DNA of 27,292 bases from JBFWQM01 sp050249455 (GTDB taxonomy: Bacteria; Pseudomonadota; Alphaproteobacteria; MPNO01; VGEU01). Of the stretch, positions 1 through 7,089 are shown in pieces. Location of the stretch: positions 1 to 27,292 of the forward strand of contig JBFWQM010000047.1 in assembly GCA_050249455.1 (NCBI GenBank). Reading direction: 5' to 3'. A program made the translations under genes and the position numbers. Below the pieces are notes generated by a model. It saw only the letters and a list, made by a program, of their open reading frames with translations, did not search any database and had not been told where the DNA came from. Each line of letters begins with the position of its first letter. Position 1 is the first letter of the stretch.

Positions 1-1
1 A

Positions 2-46
2 GCCGCCGTTACGGTCGTCGGCGGTTCGCGTCCCGCTGACCGTTGA
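2..46 (+). CDS. Possible 3' tail of an upstream gene (partial)
   Basis: From base 2 a reading frame of 14 codons ends at TGA (44-46) and reads AAVTVVGGSRPADR. The hydrophobic beta-like run is compatible with a real protein end, but it is far too short to identify. The other plus frames are not better. It is listed only because the bases before the hairpin element at 62 are otherwise unexplained. Confidence 0.2.
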   Translation, partial: AAVTVVGGSRPADR

Positions 47-61
47 TAGGCCGGCGGCTTC

Positions 62-153
62 CCACCTCACCCGCTCGCTGCGCTCGCACCCTCTCCGCCC
101 ATCGGGGGGAGAGGGAGGGGACCCGTTGCGCAGCGACGGGGAGGGTGAGGTGG
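62..153. repeat. Nested palindromic (REP/MITE-like) intergenic element
   Basis: Three pairs of inverted arms are nested. CCACCTCACCC (62-72) pairs with GGGTGAGGTGG (143-153); CGCTGCGC (76-83) pairs with GCGCAGCG (128-135); and CCCTCTCC (90-97) pairs with GGAGAGGG (109-116) across a short centre. The whole unit can fold into one long imperfect hairpin. It sits downstream of the MarR gene, in a stretch of about 160 bases with no gene. This build is typical of non-autonomous repeats scattered between alphaproteobacterial genes; copy number cannot be seen here. Confidence 0.7.
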
Positions 154-210
154 ACGGCCTCGTCGCCAGACGAGCATAGATTCGGTCGGCCTACAGAGCG
201 CCAACGCCCC

Positions 211-564
211 TCACCCCCCGTCCAGCGCCCGCCCTGCGGCGGTCACCACGGCGGCGAAGTCGCTGAGGAAGGTGGCGCCCTTCACCGTGCGCTGGACCAG
301 GACGTTGCGGCGGTCGTCGGGGTCGGTCTTGCGGCGGACGAGGCCGAGGATGGACAGCCGGTCGAGCGCGCGCGACACCGCCGGCTTGGCGATCTTCAGG
401 TCCGCCGCAAGGCCGCGCACCGTGTGCGGCGGCTCGCCGATATAGACCGCGAGCAGGATCGCCATCTGGCGCGCCGACAGGTCGGGCCCGTCGCGCCGCA
501 CGCTTTCGCTGATCGCCGCGCGCCACAGCGCCAGCGCGTCGGCGCGGCTGAGCTCCACCGCCAT
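211..564 (-). CDS. MarR-family winged-helix transcriptional regulator
   Basis: A 117-residue protein, slightly short for MarR (usually 135-160). Residues about 30-95 form the winged-helix core: LSARQMAILLAVY leads into AADLKIAKPAVSRALDRL (the recognition-helix region), then the wing VRRKTDPDDRRNVLV with the D-x-R-R turn typical of MarR wings. MarR proteins bind palindromic operators as dimers and often respond to phenolic or other small ligands; no ligand can be read from the sequence. It begins 10 bases after the stop of the M17 aminopeptidase and is probably co-transcribed with it. Start ATG at 564. The family call is firm; the target is unknown. Confidence 0.85.
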   Translation of the reverse strand: MAVELSRADALALWRAAISESVRRDGPDLSARQMAILLAVYIGEPPHTVRGLAADLKIAKPAVSRALDRLSILGLVRRKTDPDDRRNVLVQRTVKGATFLSDFAAVVTAAGRALDGG

Positions 565-574
565 GGGCCGGTCT

Positions 575-1963
575 TCAGGCGCGGCCGGCGAACCGGCTGC
601 GGACCAGGGCGTAGAGCGCCCGCATCGTCATCGCCTCGCCGCCCACCGGCTTGCCGGGCTTCACCGAATCGTTCCATGCAAACACGTCGAGGTGGACCCA
701 CGGCGTCGCGGCGCCGACGAAGCTCTCCAAATAGAGCGCCGCGGTGATGGCGCCGGCGAAGGCGCCTTCCGAGACGTTGTTGATGTCGGCGACCTTGCTC
801 TCGATCATCTTGCGGTAGGGCTTCCACAGCGGCAGCCGCCACATCGGGTCACTCTCCGCCTCGCCGTGGCGCAGCAGCGCCGCCGCCGTCGCATCGTCGT
901 TGCAGAACAGCGCCCCCAGCTCCACCCCCAGCGCGGTGCGCGCCGCGCCGGTCAGCGTGGCGCAGTCGACCAGCAGCGCCGGGGATTCGGAATCCGCCTC
1001 CGCCAGCGCGTCGCACAGGATCAGCCTGCCCTCGGCGTCGGTGTTGCCGACCTCCACCGTGATGCCCTTGCGGGTGGTGATGACGTCGAGCGGGCGCATC
1101 GCGTCGCCCGAGACGCTGTTCTCCACCGCCGGGATCAGCAGGCGCAGGCGCACGTCGAGGCCGGCATCCATGATCATCTGGGCAAGGCCCAGCATGGTCG
1201 CGGCGCCGCCCATGTCCTTCTTCATGCGCAGCATGCCCGACGCCGGCTTGAGGTCGAGCCCGCCGGTGTCGAAGCACACGCCCTTGCCGCACAGCGACAC
1301 CTTCGGCGCGTCCGGCCGGCCCCAGCGGATGTCGACCAGCCGCGGCGCCTTGCCCGCCGCGCGGCCGACCGCATGGATGGTGGGGTAGTTGCGCTCCAGC
1401 AGGTCGTTGCCGACGATCACCTCGCACGACGCGCCGTAGCGCCTGGCCACCGCCTCGCACGCGGCGGCGAGCTCCGGCGGACCCATGTCGGACGCCGGCG
1501 TGTTGATCAGGTCGCGCACCAGGAACGTCGCGTCGGCGGTGCGCGCCACCTGCGCGCGGTCGGCGTCGTCGGGCCACACCAGCGCCGGGAACGTCTTGCC
1601 TTCGCCCTTCTTGTAGCGCGTGAACTCGTAGCAGCCGAGCGCCCAGCCGACCGCGGCACGCGTCGCCTTCTCCGCCTCCATCCGCACGTCGAGGCGGTAG
1701 CTGCCGGGCGGCAGCCGCCCGGGCAGGGCGCCATAGGCCCACGGGCCGTCGTGGTTCTCGACGCCGGCGAACACCTGCGCCAGCCGGCCGTCGCGGCCGG
1801 GGAACAGCGCCACGCTGCCCGGCTCCGCCTTGAAGTCGGTGGTGGCGCAGAACGCCTTCACTTCCGCCGGCTGCGTCTCGGCCCAGGCGGCGAACACCGC
1901 CTTCTCGATCGCGATGATCGGGATCGTGTCGTCGCGGGGACGATCGAGGAAGCTGTACGGCAC
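575..1963 (-). CDS. Leucyl aminopeptidase family protein (peptidase M17)
   Basis: Zn/Mn-dependent cytosolic aminopeptidase of the M17 family, which removes N-terminal residues from peptides in protein turnover. The C-terminal catalytic half shows GKGVCFDTGGLDLKP (metal- and substrate-binding Lys/Asp) followed by MKKDMGGAA, then the family signature NTDAEGRL. The N-terminal half is the smaller, poorly conserved M17 domain. The reading frame stays open to 2077, but GTG at 1963 (MPYSFLDRP) is preferred because GGAGG lies 7 bases upstream; this gives 462 residues, normal for the family. The upstream extension is basic and low in complexity. It is the first gene of a two-gene unit with the MarR regulator. 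It diverges from the GST gene, leaving about 120 bases for both promoters. Confidence 0.93.
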   Translation of the reverse strand: MPYSFLDRPRDDTIPIIAIEKAVFAAWAETQPAEVKAFCATTDFKAEPGSVALFPGRDGRLAQVFAGVENHDGPWAYGALPGRLPPGSYRLDVRMEAEKATRAAVGWALGCYEFTRYKKGEGKTFPALVWPDDADRAQVARTADATFLVRDLINTPASDMGPPELAAACEAVARRYGASCEVIVGNDLLERNYPTIHAVGRAAGKAPRLVDIRWGRPDAPKVSLCGKGVCFDTGGLDLKPASGMLRMKKDMGGAATMLGLAQMIMDAGLDVRLRLLIPAVENSVSGDAMRPLDVITTRKGITVEVGNTDAEGRLILCDALAEADSESPALLVDCATLTGAARTALGVELGALFCNDDATAAALLRHGEAESDPMWRLPLWKPYRKMIESKVADINNVSEGAFAGAITAALYLESFVGAATPWVHLDVFAWNDSVKPGKPVGGEAMTMRALYALVRSRFAGRA

Positions 1964-2082
1964 GACGGGACCTCCGGTCGGGACAGGCGGATATGCGCGG
2001 CGGGTCGACAATGGCGCGGATCGGCGCGGCTGAAAAGCCCTTGGCCGTTGAGCGCGAAGGGGCCGCGTGTTACGCACGGCGC

Positions 2083-2865
2083 ATGCCCGACCTGACGCTC
2101 GTGATCGGCAACAAGTCCTATTCGTCGTGGTCGCTGCGGCCGTGGCTCGCGCTGACCGTCGCCGGCATCCCGTTCGACGAGGTGGTGGTGCCCTTGTGGC
2201 AAGACGGCAGCCGCGCGGCGGTGCTGGCGCATTCGCCGGCCGGCAAGGTGCCGGTGCTGCGCCACGGCGACGCGACGGTGTGGGAATCGCTTGCCATCTG
2301 CGCCTACGTCGCAGAGCTGTTCCCCGACCGCGGCCTGTGGCCGGACGACCGCGCGGCGCGCGCGCTGGCGCTGTCGGTCAGCCACGAGATGCACGCCGGG
2401 TTCCAGGCGCTGCGCCAGGCGCTGCCGATGAACTGCCGGTCGCGTCGCGCCGCAGGCGCGCTGACACAGAANNNNNNNNNNNNNNNNNNNNNNNNNNNNN
2501 NNNNNNNNNNNNNNNNNNNNNNNNNNNNNNNNNNNNNNNNNNNNNNNNNNNNNNNNNNNNNNNNNNNNNNNGCAGGCGCGCTGGTGGAACCGGTCGCCGC
2601 CGACATCGCGCGCATCGGCGCGCTGTGGGCGGACTGCCGCCGGCGCTTCGGCGCGGACGGGCCGTTCCTGTTCGGAAGGTTCGGGATCGCGGATGCGATG
2701 TATGCGCCGGTGGTGTGCCGCTTCGCCGGCTACGGCATCGCGCTGGACGAAGGGATGGCCGCCTACCGCGACGCGATCCTGGCGCTGCCGGCGATGCGGC
2801 GGTGGTACGCCGACGCGGCGGCGGAACCGTGGACGGTCGCGCGGTTCGAAGACCCGGCCGGCTGA
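2083..2865 (+). CDS. Glutathione S-transferase (interrupted by scaffold gap)
   Basis: A thioredoxin-fold N-terminal domain starts MPDLTLVIGNKSYSSWSLRP; the YSSWSLRPWL segment carries the catalytic Ser region of a bacterial GST subgroup. GKVPVL with the cis-Pro and the following WESLAI are the glutathione gamma-Glu contacts. The all-helical C-terminal domain resumes after the gap with IARIGALWADCRRRFG and FGRFGIADAMYAPVV. The gap of 100 N falls at the start of the C-terminal domain. Both contig ends carry GCAGGCGCGCTG in the same codon frame; merging them gives 220 residues, the usual length, so probably little or nothing is missing. Start ATG at 2083; an open frame runs upstream to 1993 without family similarity. 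Substrate unknown. Confidence 0.9.
   Translation: MPDLTLVIGNKSYSSWSLRPWLALTVAGIPFDEVVVPLWQDGSRAAVLAHSPAGKVPVLRHGDATVWESLAICAYVAELFPDRGLWPDDRAARALALSVSHEMHAGFQALRQALPMNCRSRRAAGALTQXXXXXXXXXXXXXXXXXXXXXXXXXXXXXXXXXXAGALVEPVAADIARIGALWADCRRRFGADGPFLFGRFGIADAMYAPVVCRFAGYGIALDEGMAAYRDAILALPAMRRWYADAAAEPWTVARFEDPAG
2472..2571. other. Assembly gap (100 N)
   Basis: Exactly 100 N, the conventional filler for a gap of unknown size. The last 20 bases before it and the first 12 after it both contain GCAGGCGCGCTG (2452-2463 and 2572-2583). The extra bases ACACAGAA (2464-2471) before the N run have no counterpart on the other side and may be an error tail. Confidence 0.98.
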
Positions 2866-2867
2866 CT

Positions 2868-2973
2868 AGGCCGGTTTCCGATCCAGTGCGATCGGATACC
2901 GGCCTCGATTCTTTATCGGTCGCATTCTCTACGGCGAACCGGTTCCCACTTCGCCGGATAATGCTCTAGAGCA
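2868..2973. repeat. RIME/REP-like mosaic palindromic element
   Basis: Three consecutive palindromes fill the space after the GST stop. A 16-bp inverted repeat (2868-2883 with 2890-2905, one mismatch, 6-base loop) is followed by CGGCGAA (2932-2938) paired with TTCGCCG (2950-2956), then the perfect palindrome TGCTCTAGAGCA (2962-2973). The core wording GAACCGGTTCCCACTTCGCCGG resembles the Rhizobium-type intergenic mosaic elements found in many alphaproteobacteria (from memory, not checked). The last palindrome overlaps the stop codon of the gene at 2966. The first hairpin may also end transcription of the GST gene. Confidence 0.65.
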
Positions 2974-3235
2974 CGCCGATGCGCGGCTGGCCTTCGACGT
3001 GGGGGCCGATGCGCTTGAGGATCTTGGTCGAATCCTCGGCGATCGCGATCGCCTGCGACAAGAGCGACAGGATCTCGACGTTGTTCTGCAGCACCGCCCG
3101 GGCTTCCGACCGGGGATCGTCCAGGATCTTCTGGCAGCGCCGGAACATGTCGTTCTGGACCTCGGTCAGCAGCGCTTCGAGGGTCCAGCCGCTCGGGTTG
3201 TCCGGCGTGACGAGGAACGTGGTCTTGATGGGCAT
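2966..3235 (-). CDS. Small helical protein of unknown function
   Basis: An 89-residue protein starting MPIKTTFLVTPDNPSGW from ATG 3235. GGAG lies about 13 bases upstream, and the frame is open further up to 3301 but with unlikely composition. Residues about 18-80 are predicted mostly helical (LEALLTEVQNDMFRRCQKIL, then VEILSLLSQAIAIAEDSTKIL), acidic to neutral, with no signal peptide, membrane segment or recognised motif. The stop codon lies inside a palindrome of the mosaic element. It is on the same strand as the histone-like gene, but that gene is followed by a strong hairpin, so it is probably a separate unit. I do not recognise the family. Confidence 0.7.
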   Translation of the reverse strand: MPIKTTFLVTPDNPSGWTLEALLTEVQNDMFRRCQKILDDPRSEARAVLQNNVEILSLLSQAIAIAEDSTKILKRIGPHVEGQPRIGVL

Positions 3236-3351
3236 GCCGCGCACGCTCCGATCGAGGTTGCAGGCGCCCGCGCGGGCGTCCCGTGACGACGAACGTGGCA
3301 AGGATGCGGCTAAGAAACCGTTAACGCGGCAGCCGGCGCGTGGAAATGGAA

Positions 3352-3375
3352 AACGGCGGCCGGGTGGCCGCCGTT
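3352..3375 (-). terminator. Hairpin terminator of the histone-like gene
   Basis: A perfect 10-bp stem AACGGCGGCC (3352-3361) / GGCCGCCGTT (3366-3375) with a 4-base loop. Read on the minus strand the stem is followed by TTCC and further pyrimidines, a modest U-rich tail. It lies about 60 bases past the stop of the lysine-rich gene at 3435. Confidence 0.7.
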
Positions 3376-3434
3376 GTCCAAGTACAGATGCGGTGCCTGC
3401 GTGGCGCGGCAGCGCGTTGCGCGCGAAGCCGCCG

Positions 3435-3761
3435 TCAGGCGGCCTTGCGCGTCGACTTCTTCGCCGCGGGGCGGCGGGCCTTCACGACCAGCTTCCGCAC
3501 CACGCCGGAGCGCTTCGCGCTCGTCTTGCGTGCCGTCGTCTTCTTGGCGGCCGGCTTGCGCGCCGGAGCCCGCTTCGCAGTGGTGGTCCGCTTCGTCGCG
3601 GTCGTCCGCTTCGTCGCAGCAGCCTTGCGAGTCGTCGTCTTCTTCGCCGCCGGCTTCTTCGCAGCGGTCTTCTTCGCGGGGGCCTTCTTCGCCGGCGCCT
3701 TCTTCGCGGCCGGCTTCTTGGCCATCGCGGCCATACGCTTCGTCGGGGTTTTCGCAGCCAT
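3435..3761 (-). CDS. Histone H1/HctB-like lysine- and alanine-rich DNA-binding protein
   Basis: A 108-residue protein with 40 Lys/Arg (37%), built from tandem PAAKK/APAKK/TTxK-type units over almost the whole length (about residues 14-85), ending in a less regular tail with GVVRKLVVKARRP. This composition matches bacterial proteins resembling the C-terminal tail of eukaryotic histone H1, such as chlamydial HctB and AlgP-like proteins. Those bind DNA without sequence specificity and compact the nucleoid. Start ATG 3761 has AAGGAG 9 bases upstream; in-frame ATGs at codons 10 and 13 are alternatives. It is a single gene with its own hairpin downstream and an AT-rich upstream region. Repeat number in such proteins varies between strains. 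The family assignment rests on composition, not on conserved positions. Confidence 0.8.
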   Translation of the reverse strand: MAAKTPTKRMAAMAKKPAAKKAPAKKAPAKKTAAKKPAAKKTTTRKAAATKRTTATKRTTTAKRAPARKPAAKKTTARKTSAKRSGVVRKLVVKARRPAAKKSTRKAA

Positions 3762-3980
3762 CTAGCGGCTCCTTTTTAGCAGTAGGTGTTAGAGCAGTGC
3801 CTTGCCGGCGCCACACAACTTTCCGCAGTAAGCTTTATTCATTAAAAGTTCGTAACTTAAAACGAATCGCAGTGCAAGCGTTCTCAAGGCTCTGTCAAGC
3901 GTGACGTGACCAGCTTGCGAGAGTCGTTCGGCAAGTGCGCGAGAGTCGCTGCAGCGAATCGACGTCGAGATGCGAGCATC
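3762..3980. promoter_or_regulatory. Divergent AT-rich promoter region with a small palindrome
   Basis: This region lies between the histone-like gene (minus) and the TPR gene (plus) and is clearly richer in A/T than the rest of the window, most of all at 3831-3866. AAGTT-CGT-AACTT (3846-3858) is a perfect palindrome that could be an operator. A weak minus-strand promoter, TTGCAC (3877-3872) -N17- TACGAA (3854-3849), is possible; TTGACA at 3898-3893 has no good -10 partner. None of this is decisive. Confidence 0.35.
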
Positions 3981-5453
3981 GTGAAAAGCCCGAAAAATCG
4001 AGACTTCCTGCAGCATGCCGCGGACGACGTCGCGCGCGCGCGCGCACACCTGCAGCGCGGCGACATCGACGCGGCGGCGCGGCTTTGCCGACACATCCTG
4101 ACAAAAAATGCGAATCACCCGGATGCGCTTCGCATCCTCGGCGTGATCGAAATGCAACGCGGCGACGTCGCGCGCGCGGTGACGCGCCTGCGTCGCGCGG
4201 TGCAGCTTCGGCCGCGCGACGCGCTGACGCGCTGCGACTTCGGCGTCGCGCTGGAGCGCGCGGGACAGACCGACGACGCGGCGCGCGCCTACCGCGACGC
4301 CATCGCGTGCGACCCGGACTGCGCGCCGGCGTGGTGCAATCTCGGCGACGTGCTGGCCGCGCGCGGCGACACCGACGCCGCGATCGACGCCTACAGCCGC
4401 GCGATCGCGCTGACGCCGGCCTATGCGCAGGCGCACGCCAACCTGGGGCTCGCGCTGGTCGAAGCTGGCCGCACGGCGGAGGCGCTGTCGGCGTGCCGCG
4501 CCGCGCTCGCCATCGCGCCCGACATGCTGGGCCCGCGCTTCACCGCGGCGCAGATCGAGCTGCTGCACGGCGACTTCGTTAACGGCTTCGCCGATTACGA
4601 AGTGCGCTGGCGCCTACCGTCCTTGGCGCATCGCATCGCCCGATACCACGAGCCCTTGTGGGACGGCGGCCCGCTGGACGGCCGAACGATCCTGCTGCAC
4701 GACGAGCAGGGCCTGGGCGACGCGCTGCAGTTCATCCGCTATGCGCCGCGTGTTGCCGCGCGCGGCGGACGCGTCGTCGTGTCGTGCGACGGCGCGCTCG
4801 TGCGCCTGGTCGCGACCGCCGACGGTGTCGCCGCGGTCGCCGCGCGCGACACGGAAACGGAACCGTGCGCGGTGCGCGCGCCGCTGCTCAGCCTGCCGCG
4901 GCTGTTCGCCACCACCGTCGCGACCGTGCCGGCCGACGTGCCGTACCTCGCCGTGCCGGCGCAAGCGCGTGCGCCGGCGGCGCTGCGTGATGCGCCGGGC
5001 GATGCGCTGAAGGTCGGCATCGTCTGGGCCGGCAACCCCGCCCATGCGCGCGACCGCGTGCGCTCGTGCGCGCCGGACCGGTTCCTGGCGCTGGCCGGCC
5101 TCCCCGGCGTGCGGCTCTACAGCCTGCAGGTCGGCGCCGCGGCGGCGGCGCTGGCCGGCGCCGGCGACGCCGTGACGGATCTGGGGCGCGGGTTCGCCGA
5201 CTTCGCCGACACCGCGGCGGCGGTCGCCGCGCTCGATTTGGTGATCACCATCGACAGCGCCGTCGCGCACCTGGCCGGCGCGCTGGCGCGGCCGGTGTGG
5301 ATCCTGCTGCCGTTCGCTCCCGACTGGCGCTGGATGACCGGGCGCAACGACACGCCGTGGTATCCGACGGCGCGGCTGTTCCGTCAGCCGGCGCCCGGCG
5401 ACTGGGACGCGGTGTTCGCGGAGGTCGCGGCGGCCCTGCGCGCGCGGTCCTGA
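3981..5453 (+). CDS. TPR-repeat protein with C-terminal GT9-like glycosyltransferase domain
   Basis: The first half holds about five tetratricopeptide repeats: ARAHLQRGDIDAAARLCRHI, ILGVIEMQRGDVARAVTRL, DFGVALERAGQTDDAARAY, NLGDVLAARGDTDAAIDAY and NLGLALVEAGRTAEALSAC. The second half resembles heptosyltransferase-like (GT-B) domains: LLHDEQGLGDALQFIRYAP, then KVGIVWAGNP, and near the end LVITIDSAVAHLAGALARP, the nucleotide-sugar site of GT9-type enzymes. Such fusions are common in alphaproteobacteria and are assumed to glycosylate surface polymers or proteins; acceptor unknown. Start is uncertain: GTG 3981 (MKSPKNRDF, 490 residues) is preferred because bases 3906-3980 look non-coding, but GTG 3906 is in frame. 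Its last 70 bases overlap the convergent permease gene. It carries a CG-dinucleotide run at 4031-4044. Confidence 0.85.
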   Translation: MKSPKNRDFLQHAADDVARARAHLQRGDIDAAARLCRHILTKNANHPDALRILGVIEMQRGDVARAVTRLRRAVQLRPRDALTRCDFGVALERAGQTDDAARAYRDAIACDPDCAPAWCNLGDVLAARGDTDAAIDAYSRAIALTPAYAQAHANLGLALVEAGRTAEALSACRAALAIAPDMLGPRFTAAQIELLHGDFVNGFADYEVRWRLPSLAHRIARYHEPLWDGGPLDGRTILLHDEQGLGDALQFIRYAPRVAARGGRVVVSCDGALVRLVATADGVAAVAARDTETEPCAVRAPLLSLPRLFATTVATVPADVPYLAVPAQARAPAALRDAPGDALKVGIVWAGNPAHARDRVRSCAPDRFLALAGLPGVRLYSLQVGAAAAALAGAGDAVTDLGRGFADFADTAAAVAALDLVITIDSAVAHLAGALARPVWILLPFAPDWRWMTGRNDTPWYPTARLFRQPAPGDWDAVFAEVAAALRARS

Positions 5454-6217
5454 CGCGCCAGCAGCCACGCGGCGGCGAGCGCGACGGCGCTGACCGCGAC
5501 CACGATCACGCTGGCCAGCGCGTTGATCTCCGGGCTCAGCCCGAGCCGGACCGAGGAGAAGATCACCATCGGCAGGGTGGAGGAGCCCGGCCCGGACACG
5601 AAGCTGGCGATCACCAGGTCGTCGAACGACAGGGTGAAGGCGAGCAGCCAGCCGGCGCCGACCGCCGGCACGATCAGCGGCAGGACGACCAGGCGGAACG
5701 CGGCCGCCGGCCGGGCGCCGAGGTCGGCGGCCGCCGCCTCCAGGTCGCGGTCGAGCCCGGCGAGGCGCGCGCGCACCACGACCGCGACGAAGCCGATGCC
5801 GAAGGTGGCGTGCGCCAGCACGATGGTCGTCGCGCCGCGCCCGGCCGGCCAGCCGACCGCGGCCTCCAGCGCGACGAACAGCAGCAGGAGCGACAGGCCG
5901 GTGACCACCTCCGGCATCACCAGCGGCGCCAGCAGCAGCGCCGACAGGGCGGCGCGCGTGCGGAACCGGCCATAGCGCGCCAGCGCCAGCGCCGCCGCGG
6001 TGCCGAGGATGGCGGCGATGGTCGCGGCCGCAGCAGCGATCCCGACGCTCAGCAGCGCGGCGTCCAGGATCGCCCGGTCCCGCGCCAGCGCCGCGTACCA
6101 GCGCAGCGAGAAGCCCGACCACGCCCCGAACAGCCGCGAGTCGTTGAACGACCAGGCGATCACCACCAGGATCGGCGCATAGAGGAACGCGAGCCCGAGG
6201 CTGAGGGCGAGGCGCAT
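5384..6217 (-). CDS. Polyamine-type ABC transporter permease (PotC/PotI-like)
   Basis: Inner-membrane permease of 277 residues with about six membrane segments. It begins MRLALSLGLAFLYAPILVVI, followed by the typical AWSFNDS and FSLRWYAAL. The EAA loop that docks the ATPase is at residues 160-184 (EAAAADLGARPAAAF ending LPLIVP), followed by FTLSFDDLVIASFVSGPGSSTLP, a hallmark of PotC-type permeases. Its ATG (6217) overlaps the stop of the potB-like gene (ATGA), so translation is coupled. It is the last gene of the potD-A-B-C order. Its 3' end overlaps the convergent TPR-glycosyltransferase gene by 70 bases. Substrate, putrescine/spermidine-like or another small cation, is inferred from family only. 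Confidence 0.92.
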   Translation of the reverse strand: MRLALSLGLAFLYAPILVVIAWSFNDSRLFGAWSGFSLRWYAALARDRAILDAALLSVGIAAAAATIAAILGTAAALALARYGRFRTRAALSALLLAPLVMPEVVTGLSLLLLFVALEAAVGWPAGRGATTIVLAHATFGIGFVAVVVRARLAGLDRDLEAAAADLGARPAAAFRLVVLPLIVPAVGAGWLLAFTLSFDDLVIASFVSGPGSSTLPMVIFSSVRLGLSPEINALASVIVVAVSAVALAAAWLLARQDRARRAAATSANTASQSPGAG

Positions 6218-7089
6218 CAGCGCAGCTCCGGCCGCACCAGCCGCTCCACCAGCGCGGCCGGCGCGACGACGGCAGCCAGCACGGCGACCGCGATCGCCGC
6301 CGCCAGCGGCCAGTCGCGGTTGCTGAAGAACTCCGCCCACAGCGCGCCGCCGATCATCAGGACGTTGCCGCCGCCCAGGAGGTCGGGGATCACGAACTCC
6401 CCCAGCGCCGGCACGAACACCAGCAGGCAGCCGGCGGCGACGCCGCGCCACGACAGCGGCAGGGTGACGGTGGCGAAAGCCGCCCACGGCCGCGCGCCGA
6501 GGTCGCCCGCCGCCTCCAGCAGCGCCGGGTCGAGCCGTTCCAGCACCGCGTAGAGCGGCAGCACCATGAACGGCAGATAGGCGTAGACGATGCCGAGATG
6601 GACCGCCGCCTCGTTGTGCAGGAGCGCGAGCGGCGCGTCGATCAGCCCCAGGCCGAGCAGCGCCTGGTTGACCACGCCGTTGGCGTTGAGCAGCGCCATC
6701 CAGGCGTAGATTCGGATCAGGAACGAGGTCCAGAACGGCAGCATCACCGCCAGCAGCAGCAGCCCGCGCCACGCGCGCGGCGCGCGTGCGATGGCATAGG
6801 CCATCGGGTAGCCGATCAGGAGCGCGGCCGCGGTGGCCGTGGCCGCGATGCGCAGCGACGTCAGGTAGGCGCCGGCGTAGAGCGGGTCCGACAGCAGGAG
6901 CCCGTAGTTGGCGAGGTCGGCGTTGACCGCCAGCGCCCCGGCCGCGTCGCGCGCGACCAGCGGCGCGAACGGCGGCACCCCGGTGACCGGCTGCGACAGG
7001 CTGATCGCCAGCACGATCGCCAGCGGCGCGGCGAAGAAGACGGCGAGCCAGCCGAGCGGCAGGCCGATGACGGCGCCGCGCCCGGTCAC
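6217..7089 (-). CDS. Polyamine-type ABC transporter permease (PotB/PotH-like)
   Basis: Second permease of the importer, 290 residues. An N-terminal membrane segment (LGWLAVFFAAPLAIVLAISL) is followed by a long periplasmic loop containing NYGLLLSDPLYAGAYLTSLR, then MLPFWTSFLIRIYAWMALL, a signature of PotB-type permeases. The EAA loop reads EAAGDLGARPWAAF and ends at LPLSW; then VPALGEFVIPDLLGG is also characteristic. GTG 7089 is chosen because it overlaps the stop of the ATPase gene (GTGA); the frame stays open to GTG 7131, which would add 14 arginine-rich residues and a 46-base overlap. Confidence 0.92.
   Translation of the reverse strand: MTGRGAVIGLPLGWLAVFFAAPLAIVLAISLSQPVTGVPPFAPLVARDAAGALAVNADLANYGLLLSDPLYAGAYLTSLRIAATATAAALLIGYPMAYAIARAPRAWRGLLLLAVMLPFWTSFLIRIYAWMALLNANGVVNQALLGLGLIDAPLALLHNEAAVHLGIVYAYLPFMVLPLYAVLERLDPALLEAAGDLGARPWAAFATVTLPLSWRGVAAGCLLVFVPALGEFVIPDLLGGGNVLMIGGALWAEFFSNRDWPLAAAIAVAVLAAVVAPAALVERLVRPELR

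Noticed and set aside
4614..6122. Long minus-strand open frame over the TPR and PotC-like genes
   Set aside because: Low-complexity Arg/Gly/Ala translation in a shifted frame of the permease gene and antisense to the TPR gene; no motif.
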